64,000 nucleotides of DNA from Moesziomyces globuligerus (Eukaryota > Basidiomycota > Ustilaginomycetes > Ustilaginales > Ustilaginaceae): NCBI GenBank assembly GCA_030849465.1, contig JARVLF010000005.1, forward strand, positions 310,001 through 374,000, written 5' to 3'. Position 1 is the first letter of the stretch. Every line of letters starts with the position of its first letter. Below, one piece after another: positions 33,205 through 43,900 of this stretch. Below the pieces are notes generated by a model. The model was not told where the DNA came from, did not search any database, and was given only the letters and a program-made list of their open reading frames with translations. The translations under genes and the position numbers were made by a program.

Positions 33205-33983
33205 GTTGTGCGAACGAGTGGTGTTGGTGGTGGTGGTGGTAGGCGCTGCCGGCGCGAGAAGTGGCTTGGAGAAGGCCAAGTCCAAGTACGACGGGGTTGT
33301 TGGGCTGTGGTGGAGTGGAGTCAAGCTCCGAGTCGGCAAGCGTCGTCTCAGGGTTCAGCGGCTGGCACAAGCGTAGCGTACGCTTTAACCGCTGCAATCG
33401 TGAATGGCAATGGCACGGTCCAACACCACAGCCACGACGCGCGCCCTCGCTCGGCCTCAGTGCCGGCTGAGTCAAATGCAGTCCATCGAAATCAACACAC
33501 AACACAGCCATTCACAATCCACGCGTACCCTCACCCTCGGCTCAACCCGCCTTGAATCCCATTTCCCATTTCCCATTTCCAAACGGCCGCTGCTCCCCGA
33601 GCAACGTCAAAGCTTCCACCGCAGAACTCTAGCGCCTTCGACTTACACCAAGTTGGTGTCTTTGAGCTTCAGTGCATACTTCCGTGTCCCAGAAATGACG
33701 TCTGCATCGATCGAAGCGAGTCAAAGATGCCCTGCTTTGTGTCGGCCTGTCCGGCGGGACCATAAACTACTATGTTTTTTGCCGCCTCTTTTTTGGCCTT
33801 CCTTATTCGGCAATTAAAACTTCCCATCCCTCCCAGTCCGCTTCCATCACCCTACGACCCCCGGCCTTGTCTGAACAGATTCCTACAGATCACATCTCAC
33901 CCGTCTGACTCGCTGAACAAGTCAAGGTTGCAATCTGCTCAAGGTTGATCACGGTGCAAATCACAAAAAGAAAATAGGATGCG
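33205..33983. other. Intergenic region upstream of the carrier-like gene
   Basis: About 780 bp holding the promoter of the carrier-like gene and the downstream flank of the tRNA gene. No supported ORF. Confidence 0.5.
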
Positions 33984-33994
33984 AAAAAAAAAAA
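33984..33994 (-). terminator. RNA polymerase III terminator of tRNA-Ser
   Basis: A run of eleven A on the + strand, read as eleven T in the direction of transcription, begins immediately after the tRNA 3' end at 33995. Confidence 0.9.
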
Positions 33995-34114
33995 CGACAC
34001 CAACAGGATTTGAACCTGTGCTCCCAGAGGGAATGGCATGTATTTTTGAGCAGGATTTGCTCTAGAATGCCATGGGATTCTAGTGCCACGCGATAACCAC
34101 TCCGCCATAGTGCC
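33995..34114 (-). tRNA. tRNA-Ser (anticodon AGA) with a 38-nt intron
   Basis: Transcribed from 34114 to 33995. Exon 1 is 34114-34078 (37 nt), the intron 34077-34040 (38 nt) and exon 2 34039-33995 (45 nt); the mature length is 82 nt plus CCA. The seven-pair acceptor stem (GGCACTA with TGGTGTC, including G-T pairs) is followed by discriminator G, as expected for serine. The anticodon stem is TGGCA/TGCCA and the loop CT-AGA-A, with the intron one base 3' of the anticodon, the canonical site. The intron carries ATTCTAG, which can pair with CTAGAAT around the anticodon. A variable arm (CCC TCT GGG) and a T arm with GGTTCAAATCC (B box) are present. The A box is TGGCGGAGTGG. Confidence 0.96.
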
Positions 34115-34347
34115 AATTGATGTGAGGCGGGCAAAATGTATGCATTATATTCCTCCTACTGACAGCACGGGTGCTCAGACTCATTGCACAACGACAAAGC
34201 CACTCTCTCGGCACACTTGCAGACACGCAAGACTGCTGCAGGCACAGGTGCCATGTATCAAGACGTGCGTGCTCCAGGATCAGCAGAGCTCGAGACAAGG
34301 CCACGAGCAAGATAAGGCATTCGGTATTGGAAGCTGGCGCGCGAGCG

Positions 34348-35304
34348 TTACAAGAAGTATTCGACGGCCTCGTGCTTGCCGTTGGCCGTGGGTCCGCCGT
34401 TGAGGTTGTGCTGGTTCGGGCCGTCGCGTTCGTTTTCGGGCGCGGCCTCGAAGGTGTTGAAGTGCTTGCTGCCGTCGGGGAAGACCTCCAAGATCGACGC
34501 CATGTTGCCGCAGCGATAACAATAGTTGGGCGCGCTCCATACCGTGCTGAGACGGTCGTCGTAGAGCACGCTGAATCCCTCCATGCAGAGCTGGTGCGCG
34601 CGCAGGATGTGGTTCATGTTGTTGCGGTGCAAAAAGTGCTTGACCACCGACGCGCCAAACGTGTAGCCTGCTCCGCGCGGCGAGATGGCAAACTCCTCCT
34701 TGTCTGGATCCGGATCCGACCATACGAGGTCGGCCATCGGACCTTCGTGCGGGATCTCGCGGAAGCGGTCGATGATCTTGATCTGATCAATGTAGTGCAC
34801 CGATGGAGACAATCCGCCGTGCACGCAGAAGATCTGGTCGTCAATCACCACCGAGAGCGTGAGGAAGTCAAACATGTCGGTAAAGTAGGTCCACACGTTG
34901 GCCGAGCCGTACTTGCGCTGGCACTCGGTGTAGAAGCCGTACGTCTGCGTCACTGCGCGCGATTCGTGGTTGCCCCGGATCAGTTGCACCCGATCCGGAT
35001 ACCGCAACTTGAGGCACGTCAGCAGCGAGATGGTTTCGACCGAGAACAGTCCTCGATCCACATAGTCGCCGAGGAAGAGGTAGTTGGTGTGCGGCGCATA
35101 TCCGCCGATCCGAAAGATCTCTATCAAGTCGTAGAACTGGCCGTGGATGTCGCCCACCACCGTCACGGGCGCCGAGATGTGCACCACGTTCGACTCGCGC
35201 ATCAGGATCTCCTTGGTCTTTTCGCAGATCTCCTTGAGCAGCGCCTCGCCGAGCAGCTGCTTCTTGAGCAGCGTCGCGATGCACGCATCCAGATCAAACG
35301 CCAT
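34348..35304 (-). CDS. PPG1: PP2A-like serine/threonine phosphatase PPG1
   Basis: A catalytic phosphatase; in yeast Ppg1 acts with the Far/STRIPAK complex and affects glycogen and mitophagy. It is a single exon of 318 residues against 368 in yeast. Metal-binding motifs are GDIHG (51-55), GDYVDRG (79-85) and GNHE (111-114), followed by [10 protein letters not shown] and [12 protein letters not shown]. The KESNV-type N-terminal region ([17 protein letters not shown]) and [20 protein letters not shown] match Ppg1 better than PP2A, PP4 or PP6. The C-terminus is EYFL, the tail that is carboxymethylated on leucine in the PP2A group. No intron was seen. Confidence 0.9.
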   Translation of the reverse strand: MAFDLDACIATLLKKQLLGEALLKEICEKTKEILMRESNVVHISAPVTVVGDIHGQFYDLIEIFRIGGYAPHTNYLFLGDYVDRGLFSVETISLLTCLKLRYPDRVQLIRGNHESRAVTQTYGFYTECQRKYGSANVWTYFTDMFDFLTLSVVIDDQIFCVHGGLSPSVHYIDQIKIIDRFREIPHEGPMADLVWSDPDPDKEEFAISPRGAGYTFGASVVKHFLHRNNMNHILRAHQLCMEGFSVLYDDRLSTVWSAPNYCYRCGNMASILEVFPDGSKHFNTFEAAPENERDGPNQHNLNGGPTANGKHEAVEYFL

Positions 35305-36256
35305 CGGTGCGCGCCCTCTGTGTGCGCCCGCACACCAGTCGATGTGCTGGGCAGATGCAACCGTCCCTCTACGCCCGACTCCAACACCCGAAAGAGCGTA
35401 TCGATTCCTCGAGACGTATACGTTTGCGTGCGTATGCGCGTGGTCGCCAGATCCGTACCGTCAGTCAAGGCTCTGGACAGGCTCGACTCGATGTGCGGAA
35501 CGGTCTATCCGACGGAGTGCGGAAAGCCTCGATGGGTGCGTAGCCGGCTGCTTTGCGATCGTAGTCTGCTCGAAGTCTGTCGAGCTTTTTTGGGATGCGG
35601 TCCGTCACGAGACAATGCTGTGCGAGAAACGACGGTGGTGGGTTCGCTTCCAATGCGATCCGGGTATCGAGATGACCAAGGCTTGGTGCGAAAGTGACGG
35701 GCTGCTGCGGTCGAGAAAGAGACCGAGATCGATCGACGGAACGGATGCGCGCAATGCAGGAGCGAGACTCCACCTGTCTGTATGGAGCCTGTCGTCCGGG
35801 GCGGAGTGTTGGGGTCGAGTAAAGCCAGCAGCGGCGATCAAAGGTGCCGGCGATGCTGAGGTGGATGACGAGGGTGACCGCGAGAACCGGTGTGGAGTCG
35901 ACCATTTGCCGTTGCGCTGCAAACGCATCTGCAGCCAGGCCTCACACTCGGGCCCACGCTTCTCGAAAAGCTTCAAACAGCCAGCCCAGCGCCATTGCGC
36001 GACGAATTGAAATTTGTTAGAGCGAAACCACACCTAACGGTCAGACTTCGAAAAGGTGCGTCGCTCTCCACCACCAACCCCCGCTCCCAACCCTGCCACC
36101 AGCCCTCAACGGGGTTGACCACGTCAGGCACGTGCGTCGACCTAGTTACACACAGATCCAGATGTCATAAGCTGACACGCAGAGTATCTCACTGACCAGT
36201 CCGCATTGCGCACAAGCATGAAAGTGGGAGCTATCTTCGATTCGAGGTAAGGCAGG
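35305..36256. other. Intergenic region between PPG1 and the CIA30::PIG-P gene
   Basis: 952 bp holding the promoter of PPG1 and the 3' flank of the fusion gene (both minus strand). ORFs here lack support. Confidence 0.5.
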
Positions 36257-37607
36257 CTAGAGGAGATGGGTTTGTCGCGAGACGTAGGTGGGTGGGAGAT
36301 CGTAGATATCGTGCATGGACCGAGCCAACTTTTCGGAGTCCTCAAAGAGATGGGTCTGTGCGCTGTCGCTCATGTCGACACGCAGGACGTTCTGATGTGA
36401 ATCTGTCCGTCATGTCATCGAAGCATAGATCGAAGCAGGGTCAGCATGCATGCCTACGAATCCGTGCTTTGATCAGAGTCTGCTTACCTGTGACGTTGGC
36501 GATCTCGTCCAGCTCCGGCGTGTTTCTCAAGTTGAGCGAAATAAAGACAGCGTAGACGGCGAGGACGGCGAAGAGGGACCAGGCGGGCAAGAGGAAGGCC
36601 CACTCGCGGTTGGGATACCACGTGATGCCGATAGCGTGGAGCATGCTGTCCGGCGTCAGCGCCCAGAGCACCCATCCGATCCAGAGCACGGTGGCAAAGA
36701 TGAAGAGCGCAAAGCCATAGTACTCTCCAGACGAGGGCGTGGTGCGTGCTAGAGGCGGCCCATCAGCGGGCCCAGCTCGAAAGGAATGCGCAGGCCAGCC
36801 GGTCTTTTCGTCCCTTGCCAGCTCCTGCTCGATCGAGTCCGTCCCGTGGCGAACATCCGTCGCGCGAGCATTCGAGCCTTCCAGCTGATCCGGGACCGGA
36901 AGAGCGCTGAGGCTGTGCATCTGGAGGGTGAAGGGACCGGACTGGGTCTGGAAGTTGCTGCGTGCCATGAGGCTCCACTCGTATGTCTCCTCGGGCCGGA
37001 ACTCGCCTGCGGTATCCGAATCGACGGGCCTGCCGCGATAGGTGGGCTTGAAGTCGTCCCAGGTGGAATCGAAGATCCAAAAGTCGTCGTTGGTCAGCGC
37101 AACATTCAGCCTGGGGTCGCGCACGTCGTCGTCCTGCGGGATGGAAAAGCTCCACTCCCACACGACGACGCTCTCCCTCCTGCCGTCGGGCCTGCGCGGA
37201 GGCTCCTGCGTCTTGATCTCAAAGACAAACGACGTGACAGGGCCCTTGCCTCCGCCTGGCGTTGAGCCGTCGGAAGGAGGGTTGGACGGCTCGTGCCAGC
37301 TAGGCTGCTTGCGGACGACGATGCGCAGACCCTGGAAGCGGTCCTTGCTGAGCGCGACGGGGAAGCGTTTGGTGGAAGCTTGCGAGGCGAAACCGGCGCC
37401 ACCGAGCGTGGTGGTATCGAGAAATCCGGAGAAGATGATCTCGCCACGGCTGTTGGGTGGATACTGGACGATGCCCATGTGCGAGTGGCTGGAGCCGCCG
37501 CGGACGCGGTCGTCGACAGCGTAAAAGTCGTCGGAGCGCCAAGGGAGCGCGGGCGCCCGAGGATTGGGCCCAGGCGCGAAGAGCGGGGTGGTTCCGGAGT
37601 ACGCCAT
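36257..37607 (-). CDS. CIA30 domain fused to GPI-GlcNAc transferase subunit PIG-P
   Basis: Exon 1 is 37607-36488, the intron 36487-36403 (85 bp, GTAAGC donor, CAG acceptor) and exon 2 36402-36257; 421 residues. Residues about 22-232 match the CIA30 family (WRSDDFYAVDDRVRGGSS, GIVQYPPNSRGEIIFSGFLD, then FDSTWDDFKPTYRGRPVDS), known from the complex I assembly factor NDUFAF1. A linker of about 60 residues leads to PIG-P at about 295-421: two membrane segments (FALFIFATVLWIGWVLWAL; WAFLLPAWSLFAVLAVYAVF) joined by ITWYPNREW, then DEIANVT and a tail with IYDLPPTYV in exon 2. PIG-P belongs to the ER complex that starts GPI-anchor synthesis. No in-frame ATG exists upstream, so there is no evident mitochondrial presequence. 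The frame is open throughout. Confidence 0.85.
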
Positions 37608-38041
37608 GGCGTCGTGCGGTATTGTGTGCTTGCAGAGTACCGGTACCGGTGTCAGGGTAACAATGGCGGTGATCGTGGTGGCGCGGAATGAGGCTAGTCG
37701 ATGTGGGTTGCGGGTGGTGGGGCCGAGCACGGCCGGCTGCCACGGGTGCAGATCCAAATCAAGTGGAGGCAGATCTGCTGTGAATGAGAGCCCTCGCGGG
37801 TAAAATCGTCGATCTCTTCCGATGCGGTAGCCGATGGAATCCGCTGTTCGACACTGAAGCTGGGCGAGGCTGGTCCGGCAACACGGCAACCATCGCCTGC
37901 AAGCTAGCCGACGCCGTCCACCACCGTGTCTGCGTCGAGCTGTGTGTGCTTTGACACTGCAAATCTACGCTGTCCGTTGCGCTGCATCCATTCGTCCAGC
38001 AGCGCCTGCTTGCAGCCAGTGCCGACGAAGCGCTGTCTAGG
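37608..38041. promoter_or_regulatory. Divergent promoter region (fusion gene / HIT gene)
   Basis: 434 bp between divergent start codons; the two promoters must share or adjoin. No clear element was recognised beyond the palindrome GGTACCGGTACC near 37640. Confidence 0.5.
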
Positions 38042-38724
38042 ATGACGTCGCATACGTTGGCGCGGTTCGATTCGAGCCGGGAGGTCGAGGAGGATTGTGC
38101 GTTCTGCCGCATCGTTGCGCGCCAGTCACCGGCGTACATCGTCTACGAGGACGAGGACAACATGGCATTCCTAGACATCCTGCCACTGCGTCCCGGTCAC
38201 ACGCTGGTGATCCCGAAGAAGCACGTGCAGCAGGTGTCGCATCTCGACGCTCCGACCGCTGCGTCGCTCTCGAATGCGCTCGTACGCACTACGCAAGCCA
38301 TCGGCAAAGGTAAGCCTTGCAGCCCGCACATGGGCGCCACAACGCAGCTGAGCGCTCTGACTCACGTTCACCGTTGATGCAGCGCTGGACGATGAGAGAC
38401 TACAGGTGATCACCAACCAGATCTATGCTCAGCTCGTCCCTCACGTAAGTCCGTTCTTCCGTACACGAGATGCGCGCCGGAAGCACTGACGAAGCTCTCG
38501 GAGTGGCCGGCTTGTAGGTTCACTTCCACATTGTGCCCGCTGCGCCGCGTGCCAGCAGCGACGCAAGCACCAAGCCACGGCCAGCAGCGTCCACCAACCC
38601 GCTCGCGATGATGGGAATGGGACACGGACGCGACGAGCTGGACGAGGACGAGGCGCAAGAGCTGTGTGCCAAGATCCGCCGAGCCGTGGAGGAGATGGGG
38701 ACGAAGCGGGCTGCGAAATTGTGA
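38042..38724 (+). CDS. HIT (histidine triad) family hydrolase
   Basis: Probable nucleotide-phosphoramidate or dinucleoside-polyphosphate hydrolase. Exons are 38042-38309, 38383-38444 (62 bp) and 38518-38724; 178 residues. Introns are 73 bp each with GTAAG donors. The N-terminus has the zinc-type CAFC motif in EEDCAFCRIVARQSPAYIVY, then FLDILPLRPGHTLVIPKKHV. The triad HVHFHIVP spans the second junction. The segment before the triad, ITNQIYAQLVPH, lacks the usual N-x-G-x-x-A-G-Q consensus. An extra C-terminal helical stretch rich in Asp/Glu (DELDEDEAQELC) follows. It lies 168 bp from the convergent complex I subunit gene. Confidence 0.88.
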
Positions 38725-38892
38725 CCACCATGTGCTGCGCGGTCGAGTCGTCGAGTGTGCGAGAGTGCGATGCTGTGCGCGTGTTTGCGGACAGGCAGGC
38801 GAACAGGGTCGGTAGGAACGTGTGTTCTATTGCACGTGCTGCGATGGATGTCGCATGCACCACAACGGAAGGAATGATGCGGAGGCGCAAAT

Positions 38893-39579
38893 CTATTCGG
38901 ATGCTGGCTTGATCTGAAGACCCGAAAGATCGGCTTGGGAGCCAGCACCGATGCTGTGGGGCGAGGCTTGCTCAAAGATCCTGAAACGAAGGTCGAAAAG
39001 AGGCAGGGATGAGCGGAGCCAAGGCGAAACGAGTCAGTAGGTGGAGCTAGAGGAGACACAGAGCTGAAAAAGGGGCGGTACGCACTGGGTGTATCGCAAA
39101 CGGTGGACAGGAGGGCGTTCGGCTTCCTGGAAGAGGAGGCGTTCCTCTGCCTTGTCCTTGACGAGCTCGAGGTGTCTGGCGTTGCGCTCCTTCCAGACGG
39201 AGGTGGGGGTGGACCAGTGCTGGATGTAGCGGGTGAGCCATGGCTTTTCGGAGTCGGAGTGGAAGTTGTCTTCCGACTCGTTGCCCGGGGCGGAGCGGCC
39301 GGAGGAGGAGGCTCTGGAGGGGTGCGGGTCGGCGTGCAGGGTGGAGATGCGGTAGAGGCCGAAGGCGGCGATGGCGCCGAGGAAGGTGTAGCGCCAGATG
39401 GGGGCGCCGAAGCCTTCGGAGGGGTATTCTTCGTCGGCGCTCGAGGCGGACGAGGAGGAGGAGGCGCCGGCGCGGAGGGTGCGGGTGGTGTGGAGGGATC
39501 GGAGGGGAGCGGATGCAAGCGCGGAGCGAGTAGCGGCGGCACTTCGCAGCGCCATGCTGAGCGAAGGTGTGGCGACCAT
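38893..39579 (-). CDS. Probable mitochondrial complex I accessory subunit (17.8 kDa type)
   Basis: Exon 1 is 39579-39086, the intron 39085-38981 (105 bp, GTGCGT donor, TTTCAG acceptor) and exon 2 38980-38893; 193 residues. The N-terminus is rich in Arg, Ala and Ser (LRSAAATRSALASAPLRSLH), a typical presequence. One hydrophobic segment lies near 62-80 (IWRYTFLGAIAAFGLYRI). The matrix-like part has WSTPTSVWKERNARHLELVK and ERLLFQEAERPP, and the tail after splicing has IFEQASPHSIGAGSQADL. This layout recalls the fungal 17.8 kDa/NUXM-type NADH:ubiquinone oxidoreductase subunits. I am fairly sure it is mitochondrial, less sure of the exact subunit. Confidence 0.6.
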
Positions 39580-40931
39580 GGCGAAGATAGGATGGGCGAT
39601 GCGGTCGTGGACGTGATCAAGGCGAGAAGAAGGAGATCGTATCTGCGGCTAGATGAGAAGCGCTGTGCGGCGCCGTGTTCCTTACTGCCCAGCACTCCAC
39701 TGGTCGGTTCCGAACTCACAGACTGGGACGCCGCCGTGGACGGACGAGGAGGGCTTGGATTTCCAAGCAGCGTTGCCCATCCCAAGGTGATCGACTCGAT
39801 TTCGCACGGATCGACTCGACGCCCGTTTTTCGAAAACGTTAGACCCTTTGTCCTAACAGCCTAACAGTGGGAAGTCAAAGTCGATCCATGCGAAGGTCGC
39901 GCGTTGTCAAGGCTGGGCGCTTGGGAAAAGCGCGTGTTGGTCTCAGCTCGCACACGCGCGCGGTGGCATGCCAGCCAGGCAGCTGTCTGGCTCCAAGTTG
40001 GACGAGAGGCTGCAGCAGAGCCAGGCTGCCGAGGCGGATGCGCTGTTTACGACGCGCAGCCCCTGTGCAGGGTGCGTGATGCGGCGCATGCAAAGAAAGA
40101 TTCCCTTTTCGACACTCTGCCGTGCAACTCTGCGCTTGAGCACTCGCAGCACTCGCAGCACGCCCAGCACGCCCACCCCGGGCCGCAGCTCCAGGACGAT
40201 TCTGCAGTCAAGTGGGGGATCAACGAGAGAGAGGAAAAAGTGGGCTGCTCATCGGCCCAGCTCCGCCTGCTCTGCAAGAGGGCACGTTGGCCAACGCGCT
40301 GCTCTATGTGCTATCGGAAGCTTGCCGACTGCGAACCCAAACGAGCGCAACGAGGCTGAGCCTGTCTGTCGGTTGGTTGCCTCCTTTTTTCGATTCGGCG
40401 CGTGTTGGGATTGCGATTTTGGCTGCTTGGCCTCTTCGACCCGTCCGAGACCCGTCCGAGTGCCTCTCTGGTTTGTTCAACACCAACGCCTCGAGTCCCA
40501 ACTCGACTCGTCTTTCCATATCCTCCTTCATCTTTTGGTCCGCTACCTTAATCCTCCTCAACCTCGCCACCCTCCGCGCCGCAGTCTACTTGAACGGCTT
40601 TCTCCTTCTCCGACGCCGTCTCGTTCTATCCTCCCTTGGCGCATCGTGTCGTCCTTTGCTCCGTCTCGCAACCCTCGACACACATCCCTTTTTTCACCAA
40701 CTACGACGCTGCACTCTACGCTCCTTTCCTTTGATCACCTTTCTCGTCTCACCGCCAGCTCCACGCGGCCCTACAACGCCAGCGTAACATCAACCCAAAA
40801 ACACCGCGCACCGCCCAGCCCATCCGGATCGCCAAGTCTTTGTGATGCTCTGATCCAGTCGCCTCCCGACTTTGCGCTATTCTTTCGTCGAGCCGTGCTC
40901 CATCGCTGCGAATACACCACCTTTCGTTTGC
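39580..40931. promoter_or_regulatory. Divergent promoter region (complex I subunit / RAX2)
   Basis: About 1.35 kb. The last 450 bp before RAX2 are C/T-rich on the + strand, as in a long untranslated leader. Near 40140-40175 there is a short tandem repeat of GCACTCGCA and CACGCCCA units. No gene was recognised. Confidence 0.5.
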
Positions 40932-43900
40932 ATGCCCACGAGTCACATGGCCGCCATGCCAGCCTCGGCCTCACCCACACCTCAGCTCGCTAGACCCCGC
41001 CCATCACACAGACATGCGTCCTCGACATGGTCGCGTCTGGCGCGCGCCGTCTCTGCTTCCGCTCTCTTGATCACCACTGCAGCGCCACTCGCTACTGCAT
41101 CCATCGCAAACTTCCCCAGCATCGACTTTGACCTCCTCGGCGCCGTCAGCATCGCCGGTTCGTTTGCCGGCATCGAGCTCTGGAACCAGACCGGCTCCTC
41201 CGCCAGCCCAAACGCCACTTACGATCCAGCAGCATCTTCCCTACTCGCACGCGCAAACAATGGTTCCGTATCCTTCATCACTGCCACCGAACAAGGCGGC
41301 ACCATCCGCGCCATCTGCCAGATGCAGTCTCCGCCCAACACCGTCTTCGTGGCTGGAAACTTCTTCTCCATAGGCGGCATCCCCGTCAGCAACATCGCCG
41401 CTTACGACCCAACCACAAAGGCCTTCACAAACATGGCTGGCGGTCTCGACGGCACTGTAAACGCCGTCTTCTGCGACAACGACCACCAGCAGCTCATCGC
41501 AGGTGGCTCCTTCTCCGGTCCAGTCGCCGCCAAGACAGAACGTTACCTCGGCAACCTCGCTCAGTGGGACGTCGCCGCTTCAACATGGAATCCGGTCGAC
41601 TTTGGAGGCCTCGACGGCGCCGTCAACACCATCACAGCAGGCGGCAACACCTCGCTCGTCCGCTTCGGCGGCAGCTTCGACACCCGCTTCGCTTCCTCCG
41701 GCTTGAACGGCGCGGCTCCCTCGGGCACAAACACCTCCGCCTCGTCTCTCACCGCAGCCCTCACCCCCATCTCTCTCGGTCAGGTCGAGTTCGTCGGCGG
41801 TCCTAGCTCCAACGACGCCGGCTTCAACAACCCTGCTCAGATCCTCTGTCCACAGGGTCCCGACGGCAGCGGCAACTCCTACCTCTTCCAGGACGGCGTC
41901 GATGGCCGCCTCACCGCTCGTGCCTTCCGCGCGCTCAATGTCCGTGCCATTCGCCTCGCAAACACCTTTGTCGATGGCCGCGGCACGCGCACCTTTGGCA
42001 TCGTCTCCATCCCCGACAACACCGAGCTCGAGCTCATCTACCTCGACCCAGCCTCAAATCAGAACGTCACCTGCACAACCAACTGCACCCTCTCGCACGA
42101 CTCCTCCATCCCCTACCAGGACTTCCTCATTGCAGACACGCCCGCTAACAATGCCCCCGGCGGCGTCAAGCAGCTCACCGGTGTCCAATTCACCGCGACC
42201 GAATACTATGGCGCCGGCGCCGGTCTTCACGTCCTCGAGCTCCTCTCCGAAGGCGGCTGGGCCTACGCCTACAACGCCCTCAACCGTGGCGCTTGCAATT
42301 CCAACCAGAGCGGCGTCAACGGCACCCAATCCTCGGCCACCAATCAGGGCGGCTGGTACACTAGCACCATCACCACTCTCGCCGGTACCACCGAGCCCGT
42401 CCTCGCCTTCACCGATTCCGCCTCCAACCTTGGTTCAGATGCATCGGCAAGCGTCACCTGGTCCGTCGACATCCCTTACAATGGTAACTACACCATCAAC
42501 ATGTTCGTTCCAGGATGCCGCGCCACTGGTCAATGTGGCCAGCGCACCGAGGTCAACGCCAACGTCTTCGCCGTTCAGGGCTCCCAGGGCAACCTTACCC
42601 GCGTCTCCCAGACCAACGAGGAGGATCAGACCGTTCAGATCTACAGCGGCGAAGTCAACAAGGCCGGTCAAGGCTTCCAGCCTACCGTCATCCTCTCCAT
42701 TCCCAGCGACGCACCCGCGCCTTCGGGCGGCGGCGACTTCACCGTCATCGCCGACAAGGTCAGCTTCCTGCTGCTCAACAGCAACGAGACACTCCAGATG
42801 GGCCGCTCCTCCGGCTTCGGCTTGCTCGAGTACAATCTCTTCGACCCCGCCATGATGGCATTCCAGGCCAACGGTACTGGCCTCCTCGCCAACACAAGCA
42901 TGACGCAGGTCGACACATTCGCCACCACCCTCTTCCAGTACGGTGTGCGCAGCAATGCCAGCGACACCGCCGTCGCCGCTATCGCCTCGGTCGGAACGCG
43001 CACCTTTGTCGGCGGCTCCTTCACTTCCACCGGCAATGTCAGCTTTGCCAACCTGGCTGGCTATTCGATGGATTCCGCTGGCCTGTTGCCCATTGCCATT
43101 GCCAACGGGGGGCTCAACGGCCCTGTCCAGGCGCTTGCCGCCCTCGGAAACGCTCTCTATGTCGGAGGCAGCTTCACCGCCACCGCCGATGGCGCCGTCG
43201 CTGCTCCATACCTGGCCCGATACAATCCTGATGCCAACAGCTGGAATGCACTCGGTGCCGGCCCCGACGGCGCTGTCTCGAACATCTATCCGCTTGGTCC
43301 AGATGCGCTGCTCGTTGCAGGTGCCTTCGAGACCGTCAATGGCACTGGCCAGTCAGGCGGATACGCCGTATGGAACTCGACGTCCAATAGCTGGCAAACA
43401 CAGTCCAGCTTCGTCGCGGCAGAGATGACCGCCGCTTTTGCCGACTTCTCCGACACCACTCAGCTCAGCTTCCTCGCTGGAAGCGTTCGCGCCGTGAGCC
43501 TCCAGTCCGCCTCGGGCGCTGCGCAGCTGCGCGCACCAGACAAGTCCGGCGCTCTGCCTGTCGTCGAGTCGCTCAACTTCCAGTTTGCGACTCCCTCAGA
43601 CTCCGCGGGTGCGTCCACAGCCTCGGCAAGCAGTGCGCGCAAGAGAAACCTTGTCACCGGTTGGAGGCAGCAGCAGCATCAAGTGCAGCAGCAGCAACTG
43701 CAACAGAGACAGATGCTGAGCCGAGGGGAATCCGCCTCCAGCCCTGGGATTGGCTCCAGATTGCTCTCGATGCTCCCGAGATCGCCGTTCGAGGCAAGCA
43801 ATACTGATGCTTCGCCTCGAGTCGCGTCTCTCACCAAGCGTGCAGACATCATGGTGCCTCCCTCGCTTCAGTCCAGCGGCCAGAACGAGATCCTCGCAAG

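Noticed and set aside
31573..33555. 660-codon + strand ORF antisense to the carrier-like gene
   Set aside because: Gly/Glu/Asp-rich shadow of a G/C-biased coding strand that crosses a predicted intron; no domain.
37608..37889. N-terminal extension of the CIA30::PIG-P protein with a mitochondrial presequence
   Set aside because: The frame is open upstream, but the only codon at its start is TTG and no ATG precedes 37607.
40872..40931. Earlier start for RAX2
   Set aside because: The frame is open, but the initiating codon there would be TTG; the first ATG is at 40932.
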